Below, piece by piece: positions 14,800 through 21,107 of a DNA stretch of 32,388 nt. The notes beneath the pieces are model-generated. The model saw only the letters and a list, made by a program, of their open reading frames with translations, had not been told where the DNA came from and made no database searches. Source of the DNA: a virus; the IMG/VR virus record IMGVR_UViG_3300036814_000725, positions 1-32,388 of that record; one strand, written 5' to 3'. The translations under genes and the position numbers were made by a program. How positions within the stretch are numbered: the stretch's first letter is position 1; every line of letters begins with the position of its first letter.

Positions 14800-15196
14800 G
14801 GTCTAGCTTTCCATGTGCGAGCCTATCTAGGTTGAGCTGATAGGCTTCTCGCTCTTCTGGCTTGCCTGCTAAAAAAGTAGACATCACATCGTCAACCTTA
14901 AGCTTTCCTAGCAAGACATTGAAAGTAGACAGCATGAAGTACAGGCCATCACGCATGGCTACACTTGTGGCTAGACGTTCTTCTGTTCGAGATGCAGTGT
15001 CCGTGTTCCACTGCGTAGACTTAGACAGATAGTCATCTCGTAGTGCCGTCTTGCTGGTGTGAATTTTAACACTACCTCTGGTGCCCGAGTATGAGAAGCT
15101 TGCAAAGCGATAATGTTTTATGTGGACATGATGCCCTCGCTTGTCTAGCGCACGTCGCAAGATCTCGCACTGAATCTCCACGTTTCTAATAGTCAT
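14789..15196 (-). CDS. Unknown protein, 135 aa
   Basis: The ATG at 15196 follows GAGAGGTTAAAA and overlaps the end of the upstream gene by 11 bp; the longer frame begins with TTG and has no site. The protein is mixed helix and strand, basic at the start (RNVEIQCEILRRALDKRGHHVHIKHYRF), with a Ser/Thr-rich middle and a charged end. No family is recognised. Its position directly before the GroES-like pair suggests co-expression with them. Confidence 0.7.
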   Translation of the reverse strand: MTIRNVEIQCEILRRALDKRGHHVHIKHYRFASFSYSGTRGSVKIHTSKTALRDDYLSKSTQWNTDTASRTEERLATSVAMRDGLYFMLSTFNVLLGKLKVDDVMSTFLAGKPEEREAYQLNLDRLAHGKLDHAV

Positions 15197-15404
15197 TTTT
15201 AACCTCTCGCTCAAGCTCTTCAATGTGTTCTATTCGGGCCACTAGGTGTCCCATCATCTCGAAAGCAACAGCCACTAATGGATCTTTGCATGGGTCTGCA
15301 TTAGGTGCAGCGATGACCATCGCCATCTTGTGTACCTCGCTCTGTATAAACAGAACGTCATGTGAACTGTTAATAAGTTTTAGATATTGTGTTAAGAATC
15401 TCAT
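15186..15404 (-). CDS. Small helical protein, unknown, 72 aa
   Basis: I chose the ATG at 15404 because AAAGAGGTAGACCTA precedes it; a second ATG eleven codons upstream (15437) lacks a site and would overlap the previous gene. The sequence is helical (RFLTQYLKLINSSHDVLF...EHIEELEREVKNDY) and has a Met/Ala-rich moderately hydrophobic centre that may pack as a helix bundle. No function can be given. Confidence 0.65.
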   Translation of the reverse strand: MRFLTQYLKLINSSHDVLFIQSEVHKMAMVIAAPNADPCKDPLVAVAFEMMGHLVARIEHIEELEREVKNDY

Positions 15405-15430
15405 TAGGTCTACCTCTTTTTCTGTGTTGA

Positions 15431-15694
15431 TTACCATGTCTGTATGGCAAATTTTATTAATGATCGCACTCGGTCATGGCTTAGCTTCTCAAGCGGGACG
15501 GCATCGATCAGGCCATTGACATAGAGCTCGAATGCTTGACGTTCTTTCGCTCTGAACCTTTGGCTATGGCTTGAACTGTGCATCTGCTCATTGACCACAG
15601 GATCGCACAGATGAAACTGTGCATGTGTTAACTGCTCGGTCGGGTCTGAATCGAATCTCTTCATGTCTCGTTCTTGATCTGGATCTTGTCTCAT
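15431..15694 (-). CDS. Small unknown protein, 87 aa
   Basis: An excellent ribosome site (AGAGGTGATGAG) precedes the ATG. The N-terminal half is polar with several His residues (THAQFHLCDPVVNEQMHSSSHSQRF); the C-terminal half is a charged helix ending IKFAIQTW. A possible metal site could be imagined from the His/Cys content, but spacing does not match a known finger. A hairpin lies in the 104-bp gap upstream. Confidence 0.65.
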   Translation of the reverse strand: MRQDPDQERDMKRFDSDPTEQLTHAQFHLCDPVVNEQMHSSSHSQRFRAKERQAFELYVNGLIDAVPLEKLSHDRVRSLIKFAIQTW

Positions 15695-15729
15695 CTCATC
15701 ACCTCTTTTTTGGGTTAGTTAAAAGTGAC

Positions 15730-15755
15730 CCTACCTGCCAACCACAGCAGGTAGG
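15730..15755 (-). terminator. Hairpin between two leftward small genes
   Basis: CCTACCTGC (15730-15738) and GCAGGTAGG (15747-15755) form a perfect 9-bp stem with an 8-base loop. On the minus strand it is followed by GTCACTTTTAAC, a weak T-tract. It lies between the 73-aa gene fed by the 16.04-kb promoter and the 87-aa gene, so partial termination there would reduce downstream expression. Confidence 0.5.
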
Positions 15756-15798
15756 ATCTTTCGTGCGCCAAGGATCAGCTAAAACACACGAACAAAAT

Positions 15799-16020
15799 TT
15801 ACCTGTACGTTTCCTCGAACGTCTCGGTTAGTATTCTTAGGGCTACCTCTTTGCCTAGTCCCTTGAGCTTTCGAAGTCCTCTGTCTTGCAATAGATCTAA
15901 GAAAAGCTTTTGCCCTTCTTCATCGTCAAGATGTTTTCTAACTATGAGAGTAAGCGCCTCATAGCTCACGTCTTTAATGATGCCTAACTTATAGTGTTCT
16001 GGTTTGTATACGATTCTCAT
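15799..16020 (-). CDS. Unknown protein, first gene after the palindrome promoter, 73 aa
   Basis: ATG at 16020 follows AAGAGGTGACCAG and is the first start after a strong predicted promoter, so this should be among the first genes made. The protein is short, charged and helical (MRIVYKPEHYKLGIIKDVSY...), with a basic central patch (DRGLRKLKGLGKEVALRIL). Early, small and basic are features of host-takeover or regulator proteins, and it may act on the adjacent palindromes, but no recognised DNA-binding motif is seen. Confidence 0.68.
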   Translation of the reverse strand: MRIVYKPEHYKLGIIKDVSYEALTLIVRKHLDDEEGQKLFLDLLQDRGLRKLKGLGKEVALRILTETFEETYR

Positions 16021-16039
16021 CTGGTCACCTCTTGGGATC

Positions 16040-16078
16040 ATTGTATAGGTGCATGCACATGAAGTCAAGTGCATGCAC
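16040..16078 (-). promoter_or_regulatory. Sigma70-like promoter with twin palindromic operators
   Basis: On the minus strand TTGACT (16063-16068) and TACAAT (16040-16045) are 17 bp apart, five of six matches to each consensus box. Two identical perfect palindromes GTGCATGCAC occupy 16069-16078, directly upstream of the -35 box, and 16049-16058, within the spacer. Their centres are 20 bp apart, about two helical turns, so two repressor dimers could bind the same face and block polymerase. The promoter points to the leftward genes from 16020 onwards. Confidence 0.75.
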
Positions 16079-16083
16079 TAAGT

Positions 16084-16491
16084 TTATTCTACTAAGTACA
16101 TAGGGCATTCGGGATCTAGGCATCCGTCAACAGGGTGCAAAACATTTCCGCAGCTATGGCAATGATCATGTGTGTTTTTAAACGCCTTCTTTGGAGCCTT
16201 GATCTTTTGCATATATTTAAACGTGGTAATAAGCTCCGGCTTGGATTCTCTAACCTCGAAAATATAATCAGGATTATCCTCATTTAAATTTCTACAGTAT
16301 ATATCTATTGTAAGTTTTCTATCCCAGAACATGCAGTAAATAACGTTCGTTGTTAGCCCGTCGCCACTATATCTTTTAAAGCTTTTAGACTGGCTCGAAC
16401 GTGTAGGGTTGCGAGCCTTTCCCACAATGTAGTATTTAAATTCGACGGGTCGTGTGTTCTTCTTTGAGCCTAGTGTGTTTTGATATTGCAT
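16084..16491 (-). CDS. Zinc-ribbon protein, 135 aa, unknown
   Basis: The C-terminus holds HDHCHSCGNVLHPVDGCLDP-ECP with Cys111, Cys114, Cys124 and Cys129 (C-x2-C-x9-C-x4-C), plus nearby histidines, a likely zinc-binding ribbon. The N-terminal 100 residues are Lys- and Tyr-rich with probable beta strands (EFKYYIVGKARNP, LTIDIYCRNL). The ribosome site is AAAGGATCAATC, the same unusual form used by the two genes upstream. It is the third gene of the accessory cassette. Possible roles are nucleic-acid binding or host interference. Confidence 0.7.
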   Translation of the reverse strand: MQYQNTLGSKKNTRPVEFKYYIVGKARNPTRSSQSKSFKRYSGDGLTTNVIYCMFWDRKLTIDIYCRNLNEDNPDYIFEVRESKPELITTFKYMQKIKAPKKAFKNTHDHCHSCGNVLHPVDGCLDPECPMYLVE

Positions 16492-16511
16492 GATTGATCC
16501 TTTAGGTAATA

Positions 16512-16535
16512 GGTCAACCCCCTAAAGGGTTGACC
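16512..16535. terminator. Hairpin GGTCAACCC...GGGTTGACC, copy 1
   Basis: A 9-bp perfect stem with a 6-base loop lies nine bases after the stop of the 224-aa gene. It is nearly identical to the hairpin at 17251-17280. No T-run follows on the minus strand, so it may be a stabilising or processing hairpin as well as a terminator. Confidence 0.55.
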
Positions 16536-16543
16536 GTGCTAGT

Positions 16544-17218
16544 TTATTGTAAAATGTTAAGCGCTTTATTAGCTGCTTTGGTTCTTGCGCCATGGGTTTC
16601 AAAGCCTATGGTATAGGAGCGGTTCTTTCTGGAACATAGGGGTTTGCCATTGCCGCATTCGTAGCATGAGACACCTATGGTTTGGCTTGGACAAGCAACG
16701 AATCTTTGACCGTGTTCTACCCATGACTTAGAAGGGAAGGTTTCCACTACTGCAACAGTATCAATGCCTTTTCGCGCTAATGATGCAGCTTCTTTAGTGG
16801 TTTCAGCACTGGCATTGATACAGACGTTCTTAAGATCTTGCACAAAGCCTAGGACATCCTGATCTTTATTGTGCGTGTAGCCCCACGAAGCATGATGCTT
16901 CGTCACTGCATGATTTAAGAGCTTAAGACCCTTGCGATCTACTTCGCCCAGTTCGTCTTTGGGTAGATCTCCGGCTTCGAACCATCGGACCATGGTTGGC
17001 GGTAGCTTTCTGAGCTGTGACGCTAAGCTTTCAACCTCAAACCCTGTAGTACTAACCTTGTCCCAGTGCCAAACCAAAGGGGCATTTTCGGCATAGCAAC
17101 CGTTCCCTTTTAAGCTGCATGAAGACGGGCATGAATTGCGGTCTGTTTTGAAAGTGGTCACGGGTCCTACTTTTTTATTGCCGCTTTTTTTGGTCATTCT
17201 AAATAAAGTTTTTGACAT
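16544..17218 (-). CDS. Conserved phage cysteine-motif protein (DUF7227-like), 224 aa
   Basis: The N-terminus has SCPSSCSLKGNGCYAE (Cys30, Cys34, Cys41) followed by PLVWHWDKV. The centre has RWFEAGDLP and YTHNK, and the end has VACPSQTIGVSCYECGNGK-PLC (Cys176, Cys185, Cys188, Cys195) then IGFETHG. This order ('CPxxCxxxGxGCYA', 'GDLP', 'YTH', 'CPAQ..CxxC..C', 'IGFxxHG') is that of a widespread uncharacterised phage family which I associate with DUF7227. The cysteines suggest a metal or iron-sulfur site, but no radical-SAM CxxxCxxC motif is present. Function unknown. It is flanked by two near-identical hairpins. Confidence 0.72.
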   Translation of the reverse strand: MSKTLFRMTKKSGNKKVGPVTTFKTDRNSCPSSCSLKGNGCYAENAPLVWHWDKVSTTGFEVESLASQLRKLPPTMVRWFEAGDLPKDELGEVDRKGLKLLNHAVTKHHASWGYTHNKDQDVLGFVQDLKNVCINASAETTKEAASLARKGIDTVAVVETFPSKSWVEHGQRFVACPSQTIGVSCYECGNGKPLCSRKNRSYTIGFETHGARTKAANKALNILQ

Positions 17219-17250
17219 GATTTTGATCCTTGGTTTCTGTATTGGTTGAA

Positions 17251-17280
17251 GACGGTCAACCCCTTAAAGGGTTGACCGTC
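17251..17280. terminator. Hairpin GACGGTCAACCC...GGGTTGACCGTC, copy 2
   Basis: A 12-bp perfect stem with a 6-base loop (CTTAAA) starts eleven bases after the stop of the methyltransferase gene. Its inner 9 bp equal the hairpin at 16512-16535. It should form a very stable RNA hairpin between the first two genes of the leftward block. Confidence 0.6.
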
Positions 17281-17291
17281 TTGAGTTTGTC

Positions 17292-17849
17292 TTATGCGTT
17301 CTCTGGGTATCTCCCAAAGTGATGCATGGCATATCGGTCAGCTGCTAAACTCTTGAGAGATTCAATAGTGAAGCGGTAGGTCTTAAAACCTGAGCCTTTA
17401 CATTCAAGGTTACACCAAGATGGAAAGTTAACCGTCTTTTGAAAGGTACCCTTAGAGGTAAACCCTTCTTTTTTAATGTCAGTACGAACCGTTATGAATG
17501 CAATGGAGTAATAGCCCATCCGCTTGATGATATCATCAAACCAGTCCTGCTCTAAGCCGTTGCCGTGTAGCACATTCATTACATACGTGCTTAAGATGTA
17601 ATCAGGATTAACAATCTCGCCACAGCTTAAACCGCTTTGATGGTTGGGATCGTAACCTTGAACCGTGAAACCTAACCCTATCAAGTGGTTAACATCTGAC
17701 CCGTGACCGCATCCATGGTCTACAAATGTGTAGTCTGTGCTGGGGTTAAGATCTCCCTTTGCGGTTCTGGATTTCAGGATCGCCTTTAAAGGCGCACTTG
17801 CTTTGTTTCTTTTAATGGCTGTTTTTTTACTTGCTGTTGAATATCTCAT
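17292..17849 (-). CDS. SAM-dependent methyltransferase-like protein, 185 aa
   Basis: Motif I is FVDHGCGHGSDVNHL at 42-56 (DxGCGxG), followed by the acidic end of the second strand in VQGYDPNH (63-70) and a motif IV-like DYILSTYVMNVL (83-94). These are features of class I SAM methyltransferases; similar 'NYVLNVL' sequences occur in phage methyltransferases and in putative DNA-phosphorothioation-associated methyltransferases. There is no (D/N)PPY, so DNA adenine/cytosine amino methylation is not indicated. I chose the ATG at 17849, preceded by CAAAGGATCAAAA, over the open frame to 17960. It is the first gene of the leftward block and of a three-gene accessory cassette. Confidence 0.78.
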   Translation of the reverse strand: MRYSTASKKTAIKRNKASAPLKAILKSRTAKGDLNPSTDYTFVDHGCGHGSDVNHLIGLGFTVQGYDPNHQSGLSCGEIVNPDYILSTYVMNVLHGNGLEQDWFDDIIKRMGYYSIAFITVRTDIKKEGFTSKGTFQKTVNFPSWCNLECKGSGFKTYRFTIESLKSLAADRYAMHHFGRYPENA

Positions 17850-17891
17850 TTTTGATCCTTTGGTGTGAAAGCTGAATCGCTTTGTGATCCC

Positions 17892-17921
17892 ATTCTGCGC
17901 ACATTCAACAGGGCATGTCAA
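17892..17921 (-). promoter_or_regulatory. Possible leftward promoter for the accessory cassette
   Basis: On the minus strand a perfect TTGACA (17916-17921) is followed after 18 bp by CAGAAT (17892-17897), four of six matches to the -10 box. It lies 43 bp upstream of the methyltransferase start. The -10 box is weak, so confidence is limited. Confidence 0.35.
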
Positions 17922-18257
17922 TACTCTTACCCGTATAAAACCGCACTCTAATGATTTCAAGGGTTTAGATAGGCATTTCGATGCTTAGCGACGTTTGACC
18001 ATGTACCCATAGGAAGGCATGCAAGACGCTGAAAAGCTCTTAGGGTTGAGTGTGTGACGTGTCAGGGGGTGTCAGGGAATAGGGCATGGCTCGCTCTGCT
18101 TACACTCACCCTTGAGCACATCCCGAGATGTCAACCCAAAATAAAAGCATAGATGTCTTGACGCTAGGTCCGATCCATGTCCTCGGGATCATTTCAATCG
18201 GTCGATCCTGCATCGGGCCTGAGATCGAAGCTGGAGCAGTGCAGATCTAGCGAGGAC

Positions 18258-18286
18258 TTGCGATTGTGTGCGTCTGCGGGTAGAGT
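18258..18286 (+). promoter_or_regulatory. Possible rightward promoter before the terminase genes
   Basis: TTGCGA (18258-18263) and TAGAGT (18281-18286) are 17 bp apart, four of six matches each. It is just downstream of the GATC cluster and about 85 bp before the first late gene. It may be a weak host promoter; a promoter for the phage sigma factor would not be recognised by this test. Confidence 0.3.
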
Positions 18287-18371
18287 GCTAAAGGAAGACG
18301 AAGGCCAGTCCACGAACGAAAGTGGTTAGCAGCATACACCCCCAACAAAACTCACGAAACGAGCTTACAAT

Positions 18372-18854
18372 ATGCCAGACAATGTAAAGATGCTTAGTCA
18401 CTACCGCAGAGACTTGCCCAACTGCATACGCAACGGAGTCGCTACCGCACACGAGATGAAAACCCACCTGTGTTGCTCTGCTAGGCTGAAAAATAAGACT
18501 CTTTGCTCTGGTGGTCGCATAGCTGGCAGCATGTTCTGCTACTTTCATGACCCAGAACTGGAAGAGGATAGAGCAGATAATCGTAAGAGAGGAAGAGAAA
18601 ACTTACGTTCTGTCATTTCTCGTCAGGCTGGAGTACCAGACATAAAGTCCGTAGATGATGTGAGGAAGTTCTGCATAGAGACTGCACACCAGATAAGAAT
18701 CGGCGAACTAGATTCTCGCGAAGGTGCAGTCATCGCTCAGTTCATCAATCAGATACTCAAGACACTTCCAGAAGAGGTTAGTACTGAAGCAACTAAGGCC
18801 GACAAGTTGAGAGAAATCTTAATGGAAGAAAGCTCAGAAGAAGATGCTTCTTAA
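18372..18854 (+). CDS. Zinc-finger protein in the small-terminase position, 160 aa
   Basis: It is the first gene of the late block and lies directly before the large terminase, where a small terminase subunit is expected. Residues 34-59 form a cysteine/histidine finger: Cys34/35, Cys45, Cys56 and His59, with the typical phage ending MFCYFHDPE. The rest is helical and charged (residues about 65-155), suited to oligomerisation, and ends in acidic residues. DNA recognition by the finger would fit packaging-site binding. The ribosome site at 18372 is weak; the ATG at 18456 (residue 29), just before the finger, is an alternative. Small terminase is inferred from place, not from similarity. Confidence 0.65.
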   Translation: MPDNVKMLSHYRRDLPNCIRNGVATAHEMKTHLCCSARLKNKTLCSGGRIAGSMFCYFHDPELEEDRADNRKRGRENLRSVISRQAGVPDIKSVDDVRKFCIETAHQIRIGELDSREGAVIAQFINQILKTLPEEVSTEATKADKLREILMEESSEEDAS

Positions 18855-18860
18855 CGTAAT

Positions 18861-18886
18861 GGGAGTTTTTCCTAAAGAAAACTCCC
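18861..18886 (+). terminator. Hairpin after the small-terminase-position gene
   Basis: GGGAGTTTT (18861-18869) pairs with AAAACTCCC (18878-18886) around an 8-base loop, six bases after the stop codon. No strong T-run follows. It may attenuate transcription into the large terminase gene. Confidence 0.5.
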
Positions 18887-18899
18887 TAGTATTAGCTCT

Positions 18900-18937
18900 C
18901 TCTGTGAGTGAAAGCTTTGGGGCTTTCACTCACAGAG
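18900..18937. repeat. Perfect 16-bp inverted repeat before large terminase
   Basis: CTCTGTGAGTGAAAGC (18900-18915) and GCTTTCACTCACAGAG (18922-18937) are exact inverted copies with a 6-base loop. It would form a very stable hairpin in mRNA or a symmetrical protein site. It lies between the two terminase genes, 30 bp before the chosen ATG at 18968, and it contains an in-frame GTG that could be mistaken for the start. Confidence 0.7.
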
Positions 18938-18967
18938 TATATACCCAGAAAAGTCAACTTTAGCAAT

Positions 18968-20392
18968 ATGAGAAATTTTCCCACAGCCCACAAGCTAAAA
19001 AAACTCGCAAGCCTTTGTCAGGTAACCGACCAGAGAACGGGCAAGCTAGTGGATTTCACGCTGCTTGATGAGCAGCTTAAAATCCTTGAACATGTGTGCG
19101 ACCATCAAAATACCATATTTCTTAAGGGCAGACAGATAGGCTGCTCTACTATAATCTGTTTCCTTGATGCCATTTTCGCCATATTGCATCCCGGGTCGAA
19201 AGTCGCCGTAGTGGCAGACACGGAGCAGAAGTGTCACTCTCTGGTAGATCGCGTTAGAGACTTCCTAGTGAACCTTGAGATAGACCTACTCATAAGCAAT
19301 AGAAGCAAGATTAGATTAAGCAATGGCTCTGAGATACACTCGGTAACCGCCAATGCAAGTAAGGGCCAAGAGCAGTCCAAGGCAGGGCGCTCTATGAGCT
19401 TCCAGATGCTTCACCTGTCCGAGATAGCATTCTGGCCCGACCAAGATGCGTTCAAGGCTCTAACAGCGTCTGCTGGACTCTCAGCGCCTATCATAGTTGA
19501 ATCTACTTCATCTGGTCCCGGCGATCTTCTTTGGACCCTGTGGAATAACAATAACACCTTTGATAAGGTCTTCTTCCCAGTGGAGGACCATAAGACCTAT
19601 CGAATGGATGCTACCCTGTTAACACAGGAGCAGGAGCTTGAAGGTATAGAGCTTGGCTTTACTGACCCACAGGCAATGGCATGGTTCTTTCGCGTACTGG
19701 AGGATAGGTTCTCCGGCGATCTCATATCGGCATTAAGAGAGTACCCGCAAAAGCCGGAACACGCATTCCAGTCAGCAGAGGGCAGATGGGTAAGATTAAC
19801 TCCTGCAGTCCTAGAGCATGAGACTGTTCGAGAGCTAAAGGTATTCCGCCGTATGCAGACGGGTCACGCATACTCAGTAGGCATAGATACTTCTGGCGGT
19901 CTTGGTAAAGACTATTCTACCATAGCAGTGATGAATAAAGTTGACGGTTCCCTATGTGCCTCTTACTGTGATAACGAAGCAACCATTGACGAACTTACAG
20001 ATGTTGTAAGATCAGCCTATGAGCTATATGGTCCCGATTACGTTTGTATTGAAACAAACGGCATCGGGCAAGCAACTGCACAATCATGCCGGGATAAGGG
20101 AATACCAGTACGAGAGTTTAAGACAACGGACGCCAGCAGATACACAGGGCTGCTACTTGTAAAGCAAGCAGTTGAAAAAAATGGACTTGCGGGTCCAGAG
20201 GAACTTGCTCTTGAGTGCGATGACCTGCATATTGATAAGCGAGAGAGATTCGCAGGACGGAAAGATTTGTGCATGGCTATAGGATTCTCGTTAGATGATA
20301 TTAAAAGGAACCCCTTTATGGTTGCGATGGACAAGGTTACAAATGTTTTCGATATGTCAAAACATGTAAAGACGAACAAGGGCGGTTGGTGA
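18968..20392 (+). CDS. terL: Terminase large subunit, 474 aa
   Basis: This is the DNA-packaging motor and headful nuclease. The ATPase has a Q-like lead (FTLLDEQLKILE), Walker A variant FLKGRQIGCSTI at 51-62, Walker B MLHLSEIAFW at 147-156 (Glu152) and a C motif VESTSSG at 177-183. EYPQKPEHAF at 258-267 links to the RNase H-like nuclease with SVGIDTSGGLGKDYST (Asp307) and VCIETNGIG (Glu362). The Walker A form KxRQxGxST is typical of this terminase branch. I chose the ATG at 18968 since the upstream GTG (18908) sits inside a strong inverted repeat; neither has a good ribosome site. The stop overlaps the next start (TGATG). Confidence 0.93.
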   Translation: MRNFPTAHKLKKLASLCQVTDQRTGKLVDFTLLDEQLKILEHVCDHQNTIFLKGRQIGCSTIICFLDAIFAILHPGSKVAVVADTEQKCHSLVDRVRDFLVNLEIDLLISNRSKIRLSNGSEIHSVTANASKGQEQSKAGRSMSFQMLHLSEIAFWPDQDAFKALTASAGLSAPIIVESTSSGPGDLLWTLWNNNNTFDKVFFPVEDHKTYRMDATLLTQEQELEGIELGFTDPQAMAWFFRVLEDRFSGDLISALREYPQKPEHAFQSAEGRWVRLTPAVLEHETVRELKVFRRMQTGHAYSVGIDTSGGLGKDYSTIAVMNKVDGSLCASYCDNEATIDELTDVVRSAYELYGPDYVCIETNGIGQATAQSCRDKGIPVREFKTTDASRYTGLLLVKQAVEKNGLAGPEELALECDDLHIDKRERFAGRKDLCMAIGFSLDDIKRNPFMVAMDKVTNVFDMSKHVKTNKGGW

Positions 20393-20784
20393 TGGCACGA
20401 GACAGAGACAGATACTTCAACAGGTACGAACTTGAAGCTCCTGTATATCAGGCTCCCACCAATAGCGGCAGAGATTGGGCTGGTGGTCTTCAAGGTGTAG
20501 GACAAGGTGCGCTTGCATTATCACCTGCTCTGGCGGCAGCAGGATTTCTTCCCGGTGCTGGTGTTAGCGCAGGGGTTGGCGGTCTTGCCCTTTTAGGTGG
20601 TGCCCTTCTTGGAGGTTCCGCCGATGAAGCAGACGCGAAAGCGCAAGAAGCTTTCCAGCGTGAGATGCTCGCATACCAGCAGGATGTGGGCAGACAAGAG
20701 ATGGAATTTTTAGAAAAGGAAGCTGCGCGTAAAGCTAAACAAGATGCCCTACTCGCCCTTCGCTCAAGAAACATATTCGTCTAG
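20392..20784 (+). CDS. Gly/Ala-rich small protein between terminase and portal, 130 aa
   Basis: The start overlaps the terminase stop. Residues about 25-75 are rich in Gly, Ala and Leu (GALALSPALAAAGFLPGAG...GGLALLGGALLGG) and could insert in a membrane or form a flexible hydrophobic hairpin. Residues about 78-125 form a charged coiled coil (EADAKAQEAFQREMLAYQQD). Similar two-part proteins occur near phage structural genes, and a minor virion role is likely. No family can be named. Confidence 0.72.
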   Translation: MARDRDRYFNRYELEAPVYQAPTNSGRDWAGGLQGVGQGALALSPALAAAGFLPGAGVSAGVGGLALLGGALLGGSADEADAKAQEAFQREMLAYQQDVGRQEMEFLEKEAARKAKQDALLALRSRNIFV

Positions 20785-20792
20785 GAGACAGA

Positions 20793-21107
20793 ATGAAGCT
20801 GCCGAACATACCTAAAGAGGTTCTTAAGAAAGTAGAAGAGCTTGCTAAAATCGTAGCCAAGAAGAAGATGGCTGCATCAATCTCTATCTCCGAAGATGAA
20901 AGCGAAGAAGAAGAAGAGGTTGACGTACACGAAGACTATGAGGACGATCATGAAGATGATGTCGAGGAACGTGATCATGGTGATGGAATCCTTTCTGCTC
21001 TAGACAACCTACTCGAAGACTGGGACATTCGCGACCCAGATGAAGACGCAGGGCGCTACTACCAGGAACTAAAAGAAGTTTACGAGAAACATAAAGATGA
21101 AGTATGA
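20793..21107 (+). CDS. Highly acidic small protein, 104 aa
   Basis: It starts after AGGAGACAGA, a good ribosome site. After a Lys-rich helix (residues 1-25), residues 34-62 are almost all Asp, Glu and His (DESEEEEEVDVHEDYEDDHEDD), and the end is an acidic helix. It overlaps the portal gene by 11 bp. Acidic proteins of this kind next to portal may act as assembly chaperones or DNA mimics; this is a guess. Confidence 0.7.
   Translation: MKLPNIPKEVLKKVEELAKIVAKKKMAASISISEDESEEEEEVDVHEDYEDDHEDDVEERDHGDGILSALDNLLEDWDIRDPDEDAGRYYQELKEVYEKHKDEV

Larger units (their letters stand above)
17850..18371. other. Non-coding divergent region; candidate origin or packaging site
   Basis: No convincing gene lies in these 522 bp between the two divergent blocks. 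The region holds weak promoters for both directions, a 14-bp palindrome ACATCCCGAGATGT (18118-18131), a short direct repeat TGTCAGGG near 18058 and 18069, and seven GATC sites. Five of these fall within 76 bp (18172, 18187, 18204, 18223, 18244). Location directly upstream of the terminase genes is usual for a phage packaging site. An origin of replication or a non-coding RNA are alternatives. Confidence 0.6.

Noticed and set aside
18128-18250. 40-aa plus-strand frame in the non-coding region
   Set aside because: Weak start context and no recognisable features; the in-frame Ile-rich pattern comes from the repeated GATC sites.
18363-18369. GCTTACA motif shared by 18098, 18363 and 23738 as a phage sigma-factor promoter element
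   Set aside because: Similar GCTTAC strings occur often inside coding regions, so the three occurrences are not enough to call a promoter class.
17850-18371. tRNA or CRISPR in the largest non-coding region
   Set aside because: No cloverleaf with TTCRA-type arm and no regularly spaced repeats could be found by reading both strands.
18288-18548. 86-aa minus-strand frame over the start of the late block
   Set aside because: It overlaps the zinc-finger gene on the opposite strand and has no ribosome site; its sequence looks like a shadow translation.
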